From Salinicola peritrichatus (GTDB lineage: Bacteria > Pseudomonadota > Gammaproteobacteria > Pseudomonadales > Halomonadaceae), in assembly GCF_003206715.1 (NCBI RefSeq), contig NZ_PZJU01000049.1:62001-126000 (forward strand): 64,000 bases of DNA, given 5' to 3'. This document shows, in pieces, positions 20,043 through 28,943 of the stretch. Under the pieces are notes generated by a model. It saw only the letters and a program-made list of their open reading frames with translations, was not told the origin of the DNA and ran no database searches. Position 1 is the first letter of the stretch, and the number at the start of each line of letters is the position of its first letter. The position numbers and the translations under genes were made by a program.

Positions 20043-23000
20043 TTACTCGCGAGCCGCATCGTCAGCGTTGTCGCTATGGCGTATTTCATGCTCGAGGCGG
20101 CGGCTCACGTCACCGGGAGAGCCGGTGCGCCGGGCAATGAGATCGTAGGCCACCGGCACGATGAATAGCGTCAGTAGCGTCGCCATGGCGACGCCGCAGA
20201 AGATCACGGTGCCGATCACCACGCGCGACTCCGCGCCGGGACCGAACGCTAGGATCAACGGTACGGCACCCGCCATGGTGGTGACCGTGGTCATCAGTAT
20301 CGGACGTAGCCGGGTGACGGCTGCGTCGACCAGCGCCGTATGGAAGTCATGGCCCTCGTCGCGCAACTGGTTGGCGAATTCGACGATCAGTATCCCGTTC
20401 TTGGCGGCGAGGCCGACCAGCATGACCAGGCCTACCTGGCTGTAGATGTTGAGCGACTGTCCGCTGGCCCAGAGGCCGAGCAGGGCGCCGCTGATCGCCA
20501 GCGGTACCGTCAGCATGATCACCAACGGATGCACGAAGCTCTCGAACTGGGCCGCCAGCACCAGGAACACCACGACGAAGCCGAGGAGCAATAGAAAGGT
20601 CGTGGCGCCACTGGCTTCCTGGTAGTCCCGCGACGGTCCCTTGTAGTCGATGACCGCTTCGCTGGGGAGTTCCTCGTCGGCAATCCGCTGCAGGTAGGCG
20701 AGGGCATCGCCGATTGCGACGCCGTCGGCGAGATTGGCCTCCAGCGTGATCGCGCGCATTCGATTGAAGCGGTTGAGTTCGCTGGCGCCGGCGAATTCCG
20801 AGATCGAGACCAGGCTTGCCAGTGGAATCAAGGCCCCGCTGGTGGCGGAGCGCACCTGGACGTTGTCCAAGGCGCTCGGGCTGCGCTGACGCTCGCGCTC
20901 GCCTTCCAGGACTACGTCGTACTCCTCGCCTTCGTCGACATAGGTGGTGACATTGCGGCCACCGAACAGTGTCTCCAGGGTATTGCCGATCGTGCTGACG
21001 GTGACGCCGAGCGTGGCGGCGCGATTGTAGTCGATCTCGATGCGCAGCTGTGGCTGCGTCTCCTTGTAGTCGCTGTCGACGGCCTCGAGCCCGATATCGC
21101 CATCATCGCGAATGCGCGTCAGCATGCGATCGCGCCAGTCGACCAGCTGTTCGTAGGTGCTGCCGCCGATGACGAACTGGATCGGCTTCTCCACCCGCCC
21201 GCCGAAGCCCTGGCGCATCACCGGCGTGGCGGTCACGCCGGGGAGGTCCGAGAGCTCGCGCCTGACATCGGCCATGATGTCCCAGGCCGAGCGCCGCTCG
21301 CCCCAGTCGTTGAGGGTGACGACGGCCATGCCGTCGTTGAAGTTCTCGACGTTGCCGAAGCCGCGCGGTCCTCGAATCGAGACCTGCTTGATGTCGCCGG
21401 CATCGACCAGCGTCATCAGGCGAGCTTCGATCTCGTCGTAGTAATCCTGCATATAGCGGAAGGTGGCACCGGGCGGCCCCTCGATCAGCACGAAGAAAGC
21501 GCCGCGATCCTCCTGGGGCGTGTACTCGTTGGGCAACTGCTGGAACAGCCACGCGGTCAGCGCCAGCATGGCCGCGAACAGGCCGACGACGGCCCAGCGC
21601 CAGCGCAGTGCGCCGAGCAGGCAGCGCCGATAGATCGCCTGGGATCGGTCCAGCAGCCAGTGCACGCCATGGCTGATCCGGCTTTCGTGCATTCGGGCGC
21701 TGAGCAGCTTGGAGCACAGCATCGGGGCCAGCGACAGGGCGACGAGGCACGACAGACCGACCGCGGCAGCGAGCGTCAGCGCGAACTCGGAAAACAGCCG
21801 CCCGATGTCGCCCTGCAACAAGCTCAGCGGGATGAAGACGGTGATCAGTACCAGGGTCGTGGCGATGACGGCGAAACCGATCTGCCGGGTACCGCGAAAG
21901 GCGGCGACCAGTGGCGTCTCTGCATGGACCACCATGCGCCGGTGGACGTTCTCGATCACCACGATGGCGTCGTCCACCACCAGCCCGATCGCCAGCACCA
22001 GGGCCAGCAGGGTCAGCAGATTGAGGGTGAAACCGAACAGCGCCAGAAAGATGAAGGTGCCGATCAGCGAAATGGGGACCGTCACCGCCGGCACCAGGGT
22101 TGTGCGGAAGTTGCCGAGGAACAGAAAGATCACCATCACCACCAGCGCCATGGCGATGAACAGCGTCGATACCACTTCGTGAAGCGCACCGGAGACGAAC
22201 ACCGACGAGTCGAAGTTGAGCGAGAGCCGCATGCCGTCGGGCAGCGTCGACTGCAGCCTCGCCATCTCCGCCTTGGCGCCATTGGCCACTTCGAGCACGC
22301 TGGCGGTCGACTGCTTGATCATGCCCAAGCCGACCATGGGCACTTCGTTGCCGCGATAGAGCGAGCGCTCTTCCACCGAGCCCACTTCGACTCGCGCGAC
22401 ATCGGCGAGTCTTACCAGATAGCCGTCGCTGCCGCGGGCGATGACCAGGTTCCGGAAGTCTTCGGCGGTGGTGAAGCTGCGTGGCAGGCGCAGCGTGAAC
22501 TGGCGGTCGCGGGACTCCAGAAAACCGGCCGGGAGCTCGACGTTCTCGGACTCCAGGGCATCGGCGACGTCATCCACGGTCAGTTGCCGCGCGGCCAGCG
22601 CGTTGCGGTCGAGCCAGACCCGCATGGCATACTCCTTGCCGCCGCTGAGTCGGACCCGGGCCACGCCATTTTGGGTCGAGAAGCGGTCGACCAGATAGCG
22701 GTTGGCGTAGTCGGTGAGTTCGGGAATGGTATAGCCCTCGCCGGAGAGCGACAGCCAGATGATGACATCGTCGCTGCTATCGCTCTTCTCGATCTCCGGC
22801 GGCTCCGCCTGATCGGGCAAGTTGTCGGCCACCGACGAAATGCGGTCGCGAATATCGTTGGCGGCGCCGTCGATGTCGCGGTCCAGCGAGAATTCGACAT
22901 CGATTTCCGATTCGCCGTCGGCGCTGCTCGACTCGATCGAGACGATACCTTCGATGCCGGCGATGCGGTCCTCCAGCAACTGGGTGATGCGCGTCTCGAC

Positions 23001-23174
23001 CACGTTGGCGGAGGCGCCCGGATAGTTGGTCTCGATGCTGACGATCGGCGGATCGATCGCCGGGTATTCCTGCAATGGCAGGCGCTCCATGGCGAGCAGG
23101 CCGAAAGCGATCAGCAGCAGCGAGACGACCGTGGCGAAGACCGGACGGCGAATGGAAAGGTCGGAAATCCGCAT
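20043..23174 (-). CDS. RND efflux transporter permease (HAE1/AcrB family)
   Basis: Proton-driven inner-membrane trimer that exports hydrophobic compounds. The 1043-aa protein shows N-terminal SIRRPVFATVVSLLLIAFG, the proton-relay pair in TM4 (GLVVDDAIVVIENV), the TM10 lysine in AKNGILIVEFANQL, and two large periplasmic loops. The second half repeats the first, as in all RND pumps. It overlaps the adaptor gene stop by one base. No TolC/OprM-like gene is adjacent, so it must use an outer-membrane channel encoded elsewhere. Substrates cannot be predicted. Confidence 0.95.
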   Translation of the reverse strand: MRISDLSIRRPVFATVVSLLLIAFGLLAMERLPLQEYPAIDPPIVSIETNYPGASANVVETRITQLLEDRIAGIEGIVSIESSSADGESEIDVEFSLDRDIDGAANDIRDRISSVADNLPDQAEPPEIEKSDSSDDVIIWLSLSGEGYTIPELTDYANRYLVDRFSTQNGVARVRLSGGKEYAMRVWLDRNALAARQLTVDDVADALESENVELPAGFLESRDRQFTLRLPRSFTTAEDFRNLVIARGSDGYLVRLADVARVEVGSVEERSLYRGNEVPMVGLGMIKQSTASVLEVANGAKAEMARLQSTLPDGMRLSLNFDSSVFVSGALHEVVSTLFIAMALVVMVIFLFLGNFRTTLVPAVTVPISLIGTFIFLALFGFTLNLLTLLALVLAIGLVVDDAIVVIENVHRRMVVHAETPLVAAFRGTRQIGFAVIATTLVLITVFIPLSLLQGDIGRLFSEFALTLAAAVGLSCLVALSLAPMLCSKLLSARMHESRISHGVHWLLDRSQAIYRRCLLGALRWRWAVVGLFAAMLALTAWLFQQLPNEYTPQEDRGAFFVLIEGPPGATFRYMQDYYDEIEARLMTLVDAGDIKQVSIRGPRGFGNVENFNDGMAVVTLNDWGERRSAWDIMADVRRELSDLPGVTATPVMRQGFGGRVEKPIQFVIGGSTYEQLVDWRDRMLTRIRDDGDIGLEAVDSDYKETQPQLRIEIDYNRAATLGVTVSTIGNTLETLFGGRNVTTYVDEGEEYDVVLEGERERQRSPSALDNVQVRSATSGALIPLASLVSISEFAGASELNRFNRMRAITLEANLADGVAIGDALAYLQRIADEELPSEAVIDYKGPSRDYQEASGATTFLLLLGFVVVFLVLAAQFESFVHPLVIMLTVPLAISGALLGLWASGQSLNIYSQVGLVMLVGLAAKNGILIVEFANQLRDEGHDFHTALVDAAVTRLRPILMTTVTTMAGAVPLILAFGPGAESRVVIGTVIFCGVAMATLLTLFIVPVAYDLIARRTGSPGDVSRRLEHEIRHSDNADDAARE

Positions 23175-24328
23175 CAGTCATCCGCCTGGGACTGGGTGGC
23201 TTTGCGCTGGCGCTCGAGAACGCCTTCGATGTCTCCTTCGCCGACGTTCTCGGTGATCAGCTCGACGGTGTCGCCCTCGCGAACCTTGAGCGTGCCGTGG
23301 GTGACGATGCGGTCGCCGCTGGCGAGCCCCTGCGTGACTTCGACCTCGCCTTCGCGACGCTCGCCTATCGTCACTTCGCGCTGGGTCACGCGAGCGGGTT
23401 CGTCGCCTTCGATCAGCCATACCGTCTGGCGCTCGCCATCGGGCACCAGGGCGCTCTCCGGAACCGTCAGGGCATGGCGCGGCGGTCGATTCAACTGTAC
23501 CTCCATCAACATGCCCGACAGCAGCCTGCCATCGGCATTGTCGAGGTTGGCGCGTACCACCAGGCTGCGCGACACCGGATCGATGCGGGTACCCAGCGTG
23601 GCGACCTCGGCGCGGAAGGTCTCGCCGGGGTAGCTGGGTGTGGTGGCGCTGAGTGTCAGGCCGGGATGCAGCACGGAAAGCAGCGTCGCCGGTACCGTGA
23701 AGTCGAGCTTCATCGTGTCGAGCTTGTCGAGCGTGACCAGCTCGGTGCCGGGGGTGACCAATGCGCCGACGCTGATCTCGCGAAGGCCGACGGTGCCGGC
23801 AAAGGGCGCCGTGAGGCGATGATCGGCGATACTGGCCCGAATGGCGTCGATCTCGGCCTCGCTTTGCTTGACCAGCGCCGCGTTGTCCTCGAGCGTGGCG
23901 CGCACGCCGAGATTCCTGTCCTGGAGTTGCTGGGCCCGGTCGAGCGCGCTCTGACGCTGACCGAGCAACGCCTGGGCCGCGCGTAGCTCCGCCTGGGCCT
24001 GATCGTCGTCGAGTTGGATCAGCCACTGGCCCGCCTCGACCGTGGCGCCGTCTTCGAAATTGATGGCGTCGATGGTGGCGGTCAGCGTCGACGAGAGCGT
24101 GACGCTCTCATCCGCCCGCAGCGTTCCCAGTGCCTCGACCGGATCCTGCCATGTCGATTGCTTGACGCTGGCGCCAATGACGGCAATGGGGGCGGCTTCC
24201 TGGGCGGTTGCGGCGGTGCCATCGCCCAGCAGCAGGGAGAGGACGCACAGACCCAGTCGGATTGTCGCCGATAGGCAGTGTCGCAGCCGAATCGTGAACG
24301 ATAAGCGGGTGGCCGATTTCATTGTCAT
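23174..24328 (-). CDS. RND efflux periplasmic adaptor (membrane fusion protein)
   Basis: 384-aa HlyD/AcrA-type adaptor. It has a signal-like N-terminus ending near TAATAQEA, a lipoyl half-motif (DGATVEAGQWLIQLDDDQAQAE split around the hairpin), a short alpha-helical hairpin (about 95-140), the second lipoyl half LTAPFAGTVGLREISVG, and a beta-barrel with SRSLVVRANLDN. There is no lipobox Cys, so it is probably anchored by an uncleaved helix or is periplasmic. The ribosome site is weak and ATG 24322 is an alternative start. First gene of a two-gene efflux operon, divergent from the HI0933-type flavoprotein. Confidence 0.92.
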   Translation of the reverse strand: MTMKSATRLSFTIRLRHCLSATIRLGLCVLSLLLGDGTAATAQEAAPIAVIGASVKQSTWQDPVEALGTLRADESVTLSSTLTATIDAINFEDGATVEAGQWLIQLDDDQAQAELRAAQALLGQRQSALDRAQQLQDRNLGVRATLEDNAALVKQSEAEIDAIRASIADHRLTAPFAGTVGLREISVGALVTPGTELVTLDKLDTMKLDFTVPATLLSVLHPGLTLSATTPSYPGETFRAEVATLGTRIDPVSRSLVVRANLDNADGRLLSGMLMEVQLNRPPRHALTVPESALVPDGERQTVWLIEGDEPARVTQREVTIGERREGEVEVTQGLASGDRIVTHGTLKVREGDTVELITENVGEGDIEGVLERQRKATQSQADD

Positions 24329-24473
24329 GGTCGAGTTGGCGTCTTGGCAGCGTCACGGTGGGTTGGCTCCGGCTATTCGTTACTACCTGAACGTTGGATG
24401 AATGAAAAGACCGTCTGGATAAACGGCTCTGTTAGAATGCCCGGCCACTTTCCAAGGCTGGGTCGAGGCGGAC

Positions 24474-25655
24474 ATGAAAACCTACGACGTCGTTATTATC
24501 GGCGCCGGCGCGGCTGGCTTGATGTGCGCGCTCACCGCTGGCTACCGCGGCCTACGGGTACACGTCATCGATCATGCCAATAAAGCCGGGAAGAAGATCC
24601 TGATGTCCGGCGGCGGCCGCTGCAATTTCACTAACCTGGCGACTTCGCCCGCACACTTCTTTTCCGGCAATCCCCGCTTCGCGATCTCGGCCCTGAAGCG
24701 TTATACACCCCAGCATTTCGTCGAGTTGGTCGAACGCCATGGGATCGATTACGTCGAGAAGGCGCCCGGGCAGTTGTTTTGCGCTCACTCTGCCAAAGAG
24801 ATCGTCGCCATGCTGCTGACGGAGTGTGAATGGGCCGGTGTGGAGGTTTCGCTCTCCACACCGGTGACAGGCGTCAAGCGGTTGGGCGAGAGCATGCAAT
24901 TGGCGACGGCCGACGGTCGGCTCGAAGCCGGCGTTGTGGTGGTCGCCAGCGGTGGATTGTCGATCCCGACCCTTGGCGCCAGTGGCTTCGGTTATGATCT
25001 GGCCCGCCAGTTTGGGCTGGCGGTGACCGAGACCCGCGCTGCGCTGGTGCCGTTTACGGTGACCTCCCGATGGAAGGCGGCGCTGGCGGAGCTGTCGGGG
25101 CTGTCTTGTCCGGTGGCGGTGAGCTGCGGCGATGGCCACTACCGTGAGCCGCTGCTGTTCACCCACCGGGGGCTCTCGGGACCGGCGATGCTGCAGGCTT
25201 CCAGTCACTGGCAGCCGGGCATGGCGGTGGAGATCGACTGGCTGCCCGCGGTCTCGGTTGGCGAGACGCTGACGGCATTACGCCGCGCTTCGCCCAAACG
25301 GCGGCTGGCAACCTGGCTGGGCGAGAATCTGCCCAAGCGGCTGGCTCAGGCGCTGATGACCTGGCAGGAATGGCGGGATCGCCCCTTGGCCGAGTTGTCG
25401 AATTCGGACATCGCCGCGATCGAAGCCGTGCTGAAGGCCTGGCGGTTCAAGCCGGCGGGCACCGAGGGCTGGCGTACCGCCGAAGTCACCATGGGCGGTG
25501 TCGATACGGCGGCAATTTCTTCGAAGACGTTTGCCGTCAATGCGTTGCCACAGCTTCGTTTCATCGGGGAAGTATTGGATGTCACCGGCCAGTTGGGCGG
25601 TTTCAACTTCCAATGGGCCTGGGCATCGGGCGTGGCTTGCGGCCAGGCTGTTTGA
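24474..25655 (+). CDS. HI0933/YhiN-type FAD-dependent oxidoreductase
   Basis: 393-aa flavoprotein. The N-terminal dinucleotide-binding fold is clear in DVVIIGAGAAGLMCALTAGY, and the family signature GKKILMSGGGRCNFTN follows. The C-terminus has FIGEVLDVTGQLGGFNFQWA, the second FAD contact. Proteins of this family (YhiN, BaiN-like) have mostly unknown substrates. ATG 24474 is preceded by GAGGCGG. It stands alone, divergent from the RND genes and convergent with the TetR gene. Confidence 0.9.
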   Translation: MKTYDVVIIGAGAAGLMCALTAGYRGLRVHVIDHANKAGKKILMSGGGRCNFTNLATSPAHFFSGNPRFAISALKRYTPQHFVELVERHGIDYVEKAPGQLFCAHSAKEIVAMLLTECEWAGVEVSLSTPVTGVKRLGESMQLATADGRLEAGVVVVASGGLSIPTLGASGFGYDLARQFGLAVTETRAALVPFTVTSRWKAALAELSGLSCPVAVSCGDGHYREPLLFTHRGLSGPAMLQASSHWQPGMAVEIDWLPAVSVGETLTALRRASPKRRLATWLGENLPKRLAQALMTWQEWRDRPLAELSNSDIAAIEAVLKAWRFKPAGTEGWRTAEVTMGGVDTAAISSKTFAVNALPQLRFIGEVLDVTGQLGGFNFQWAWASGVACGQAV

Positions 25656-25665
25656 GCTACGGACT

Positions 25666-25702
25666 TGCGCCGGATTCAGGGGCTGTAAAAGCGGCTACGG
25701 GC
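25666..25702 (+). repeat. Gene-end repeat, copy A
   Basis: CTTGCGCCGGATTCAGGGGC followed by TGTAAAAGCGG lies just after the flavoprotein stop. A near-identical stretch lies just after the mscK stop at about 34430-34460. Confidence 0.4.
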
Positions 25703-25745
25703 TATGACCACCCAGGATGCCGAGCAGCGGAGCCTGTTTCATTCG

Positions 25746-26393
25746 TCATCTCCTGTTGAGCAGCGGCCAGTTCTTCGGAAGAGAACTGGCCGCGTGCCGT
25801 GAGGCGAAACGCTCCAGGTCAGCGGGGGTGCAAGGTTGCCCGGTGAATATATCGACGTACTGTGCAACCCGGCTGATCCGGGTGTCCTTGGTCTCCTGGG
25901 TATGCATCGAGATGTAGCCGATCTGAAGCAGATAGACGGTTCTGGCGCGAGTGTCAGCCTCCAGGATGTCGTAACCGTAACGGATGAACATCGCCCTTAG
26001 CGCTTCGAGGCGCCGTTCATCGGCGCGGCGAACCCGCTCGGCCACCGCGCTATCCTGCAGGCTCCAACTTCTAATGGCGTACTCGAACTCCGAGTCGAAA
26101 AGGGAGGAGTCAAACCAGCAGTCGAAGACATTCAGTGTGGCCTCAACAATCGATGAAGCATACTTTTCGGTCTGCAGGACCAAGGCGTTGGTATTCTGGC
26201 TTTCCCAGCGCTCCAGTAGAGCTGCAAGCACCTCTTCACGGTCCTTGAACAACCAGTAGAAACTGGTGCGCGACGTCCCCAGCTTCTTGGCCAGCGGCAC
26301 GATCTTGACCGCGCTGATACCCGCGCTAATCAGCAGGTCGTATGCCGCATCGATCCAGGCCATCCGGTTGATATTGGAATGGTCATTTTTCAC
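25746..26393 (-). CDS. TetR/AcrR family transcriptional regulator
   Basis: 215-aa repressor-type protein with an N-terminal TetR helix-turn-helix (AGISAVKIVPLAKKLGTSRT, then SFYWLFKDREEVL) and a helical ligand-binding domain. GTG 26393 gives the start; the gene is divergent from the large demethylase-like flavoprotein 145 bases away, and two nested dyads lie between them. Regulation of the neighbour and of itself is therefore likely. The last codons contain a perfect 12-bp inverted repeat (25763-25793). Confidence 0.9.
   Translation of the reverse strand: MKNDHSNINRMAWIDAAYDLLISAGISAVKIVPLAKKLGTSRTSFYWLFKDREEVLAALLERWESQNTNALVLQTEKYASSIVEATLNVFDCWFDSSLFDSEFEYAIRSWSLQDSAVAERVRRADERRLEALRAMFIRYGYDILEADTRARTVYLLQIGYISMHTQETKDTRISRVAQYVDIFTGQPCTPADLERFASRHAASSLPKNWPLLNRR
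25763..25793. terminator. Perfect hairpin in the 3' end of the tetR gene
   Basis: GCGGCCAGTTCT (25763-25774), 7-nt loop, AGAACTGGCCGC (25782-25793). It lies inside the last codons of the TetR gene and downstream of the convergent flavoprotein gene. No T-run on either side. Confidence 0.45.
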
Positions 26394-26440
26394 GCAGTTC
26401 TCTCTAAGTCATTGGGCACGACGCGGATGATATCAGGAAG

Positions 26441-26492
26441 CCTTGTCGTCGTTCTGTACATCGATGTCATGTTTATTGACAAGGATGTACAG
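26441..26492. promoter_or_regulatory. Nested dyads between TetR and the demethylase-like gene
   Basis: Two perfect inverted repeats interlock: CCTTGTC (26441-26447) with GACAAGG (26478-26484), and CTGTACATC (26454-26462) with GATGTACAG (26484-26492). Such dyads in a divergent region are typical TetR operators. Binding is inferred. Confidence 0.5.
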
Positions 26493-26538
26493 CGAAGGCT
26501 AGCTTGAGTCAACACTAAAACAACAAGGGAGTCTCACC

Positions 26539-28575
26539 GTGAAAAACGATCCGTTGTTGCAGCCCCTGCAACTCAAGCACCTGACGCTGAAAAATCGGGT
26601 CATGCTTACCTCGCACGAACCTGCCTACCCGGAAGACGGCATGCCCAAGGCGCTGTACCGGGCCTATCATGTCGAGCGTGCCAAGGCCGGCGTGGCGTTG
26701 ACCATGACTGCGGGCTCCGCATCGGTCTCCAAGGACAGCCCACCGGTCTTCAACAACATTCTCGCCTACAAGGACGAGGTGGTGCCGTGGATGCGTGAGC
26801 TGACCGAAGCCTGTCATGAGCACGGCACGGCGGTCATGATCCAGCTGACACACCTGGGGCGCCGCACCCGCTGGGACAAAGCGGATTGGTTGCCGGTCAT
26901 TTCGGCTTCGAATCACCGTGAGGCCGCCCACCGCGCCTACCCCAAGAAGGCGGAACTCTGGGATATCGAGCGCCTGATCCGGGATTACACCGATGCCGCC
27001 GAGCGCATGCATGCCGCCGGCCTGGATGGACTCGAGATCCAGGCCTATGGGCATCTGATGGATCAGTTCTGGTCGCCGCTGACCAATGAACTCGACGGGC
27101 CTTACGGCGGCAGTCTGGAAAATCGGCTGCGCTTTACCTTCGAGGTGCTGGCGAGCATCCGCGAGCGGGTCGGCGAGAGGTTCCTGCTGGGCGTGCGCTA
27201 CACCGGCGACGAATGCCTGCCGGGAGGCTTCGACGCGCGCGATGGCATGGAGATATCGCACCGGCTGAAGGACAGCGGCCTGGTGGATTTCCTCAACGTC
27301 GTGAAGGGACATATCGATACCGACCCGGGCCTGACGGATGTCATTCCGATCCAGGGCATGCCCAGTGCGCCGCATCTGGATTTCGCCGGCGAGATCAAGC
27401 GCGAAGTCGACTTTCCCACCTTCCACGGCGCCAAGATTCAGGATGTCGCCACGGCGCGTCACGCGATCGCCTCCGGCAAGGTGGACATGATCGGCATGAC
27501 GCGTGCCCATATGGCCGACCCGCACCTGATGAAGAGGGTCATGGAGGGGCGCGAAGAGGAAATTCGCCCCTGTGTCGGTGCCAACTACTGTCTCGACCGC
27601 ATCTACCAGGGCGGGGCGGCCTACTGCATCCACAACGCGGCGACCGGCCGCGAGACCACCATGCCGCATACCATTGTACCGGCCGACACCCGGCGGAAAG
27701 TCGTGGTGATCGGCACCGGGCCTGGCGGCCTGGAAGCGGCGCGAGTGGCGGCCGAGCGCGGACACGAAGTGGTCGTATTCGAAGCCGCCGACGCGCCCGG
27801 TGGCCAGATTCGCCTGACGGCACAGAGCGAACGTCGTCGTGAAATGATGGGTATCGTCGACTGGCGTTACGAGCGCTGCCAGAAGATGGGCGTTACCTTC
27901 CATTTCAATGTCTTCGCGGAACAGGACGAGGTGCTCGCGGAATCGCCGGATGTCGTCATCGTGGCGACCGGCGGCCTGCCCAACGAGCAGGCGCTGGCGG
28001 AAGGCAACGAACTGGCGGTGACGGGCTGGGATATTCTCTCCGGTCACGCTAAACCGGGCAGCAACGTGCTCGTTTACGATGACGCCGGCGATCATACCGC
28101 ACTGCAGGCGGCGGAAATCGTCGCCAAGGCGGGCGGGAAGGTCGAGTACATGACCGCTGACCGGACGCTGGCGTCGGAAGTCATGGCCATGAATCTGGTG
28201 CCGTACATGCGCTCTCTGCAGGTGCGAGACGTTACCTTCACGCCCACCTTCCGGTTAAAGGGCATTCGCCGCGATGGTAACGATCTGGTGGCCTCAGTCA
28301 GCAGCGACTACACCCAGGTCGAGAAGGAACGGCGAGTCGATCAAGTGATCGTGAACTTCGGCACTCTGCCCATGGCGGACCTCTACGAAGAGCTGAAGCC
28401 GTTATCGAGCAATCTGGGCGCGGTCGACTACGACAACCTGATCGTCGGCAGCCCGCAATCGCTCGATACCAACCCGGACGGCAAGTTTCAGTTATTCAGA
28501 GTCGGCGATGCGATTTCTCATAGAAACACGCATGCGGCGATCTATGATTCGCTGCGGTTGGTAAAAGATCTGTAA
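26539..28575 (+). CDS. DgcA/StcD-like NADH:flavin oxidoreductase (N-methylproline/dimethylglycine demethylase type)
   Basis: 678-aa protein of the 2,4-dienoyl-CoA reductase / trimethylamine dehydrogenase family. It has an FMN TIM barrel (about 1-375; QLKHLTLKNRVMLTSHEPAY, MIQLTHLGRRTRW), an iron-sulfur segment, then a dinucleotide-binding domain (VVVIGTGPGGLEAARVAAERG). Overall pattern and length fit the DgcA / StcD branch that demethylates dimethylglycine or N-methylproline in betaine catabolism, attractive in a halophile that handles compatible solutes. Of the four cluster cysteines in trimethylamine dehydrogenase, the second is Ala348 here, with C345, C351 and C363 present. No electron-transfer partners or other betaine genes adjoin it. 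GTG start; likely controlled by the TetR neighbour. Confidence 0.8.
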   Translation: MKNDPLLQPLQLKHLTLKNRVMLTSHEPAYPEDGMPKALYRAYHVERAKAGVALTMTAGSASVSKDSPPVFNNILAYKDEVVPWMRELTEACHEHGTAVMIQLTHLGRRTRWDKADWLPVISASNHREAAHRAYPKKAELWDIERLIRDYTDAAERMHAAGLDGLEIQAYGHLMDQFWSPLTNELDGPYGGSLENRLRFTFEVLASIRERVGERFLLGVRYTGDECLPGGFDARDGMEISHRLKDSGLVDFLNVVKGHIDTDPGLTDVIPIQGMPSAPHLDFAGEIKREVDFPTFHGAKIQDVATARHAIASGKVDMIGMTRAHMADPHLMKRVMEGREEEIRPCVGANYCLDRIYQGGAAYCIHNAATGRETTMPHTIVPADTRRKVVVIGTGPGGLEAARVAAERGHEVVVFEAADAPGGQIRLTAQSERRREMMGIVDWRYERCQKMGVTFHFNVFAEQDEVLAESPDVVIVATGGLPNEQALAEGNELAVTGWDILSGHAKPGSNVLVYDDAGDHTALQAAEIVAKAGGKVEYMTADRTLASEVMAMNLVPYMRSLQVRDVTFTPTFRLKGIRRDGNDLVASVSSDYTQVEKERRVDQVIVNFGTLPMADLYEELKPLSSNLGAVDYDNLIVGSPQSLDTNPDGKFQLFRVGDAISHRNTHAAIYDSLRLVKDL

Positions 28576-28616
28576 AGTTCCCACGGCTGCGTCCGGCAAA
28601 TGAAGTTCGCCATCGA

Positions 28617-28644
28617 GCACAGGCCACCGATCGGTGGCCTGTGC
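28617..28644. terminator. 28-bp perfect palindrome between convergent genes
   Basis: GCACAGGCCACC (28617-28628), GATC, GGTGGCCTGTGC (28633-28644): the whole 28 bases are a perfect palindrome. It lies between the demethylase-like gene (+, ends 28575) and the yqjK-like gene (-, ends 28650). Probable bidirectional terminator, although there is no T-run. Confidence 0.6.
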
Positions 28645-28649
28645 GAAGA

Positions 28650-28943
28650 TCAGCGCCCGCGCATCGCGCGATAGAGCGCTTTCCCGCGGTTGACCATCAT
28701 CAGGCCGGTGAGGGCGCGCTTGAGCCAGCGCCCGGTCGAACGCGGCTTGCGCGCGCCGCGCATAGCGAAGAGGCCGCCGACGGCCATCAATGGAATGCGC
28801 CACTGCATCAGCTTGTTCCATCCCGCGTCGATCGGGGCCGTGGCCTCGCGCCACTCCCGCATCGCCGCCGTCATGTCCAGACGCTGCTGCAGGATCTCGT
28901 CTTCGAGGTCGTCGATCTGCTGTTGGCGGCTGCGCTCAGTCAT
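28650..28943 (-). CDS. yqjK: YqjK-like protein
   Basis: 97-aa basic protein with an acidic helical start (MTERSRQQQIDDLEDEILQQ), a short hydrophobic stretch (WRIPLMAVGGLFAM) and an Arg/Lys-rich end. Identified as YqjK-like from sequence character and its position as third gene after yqjD and yqjE, the same order as in E. coli yqjD-yqjE-yqjK. Function unknown. ATG 28943 overlaps the yqjE stop by eight bases. Confidence 0.75.
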   Translation of the reverse strand: MTERSRQQQIDDLEDEILQQRLDMTAAMREWREATAPIDAGWNKLMQWRIPLMAVGGLFAMRGARKPRSTGRWLKRALTGLMMVNRGKALYRAMRGR

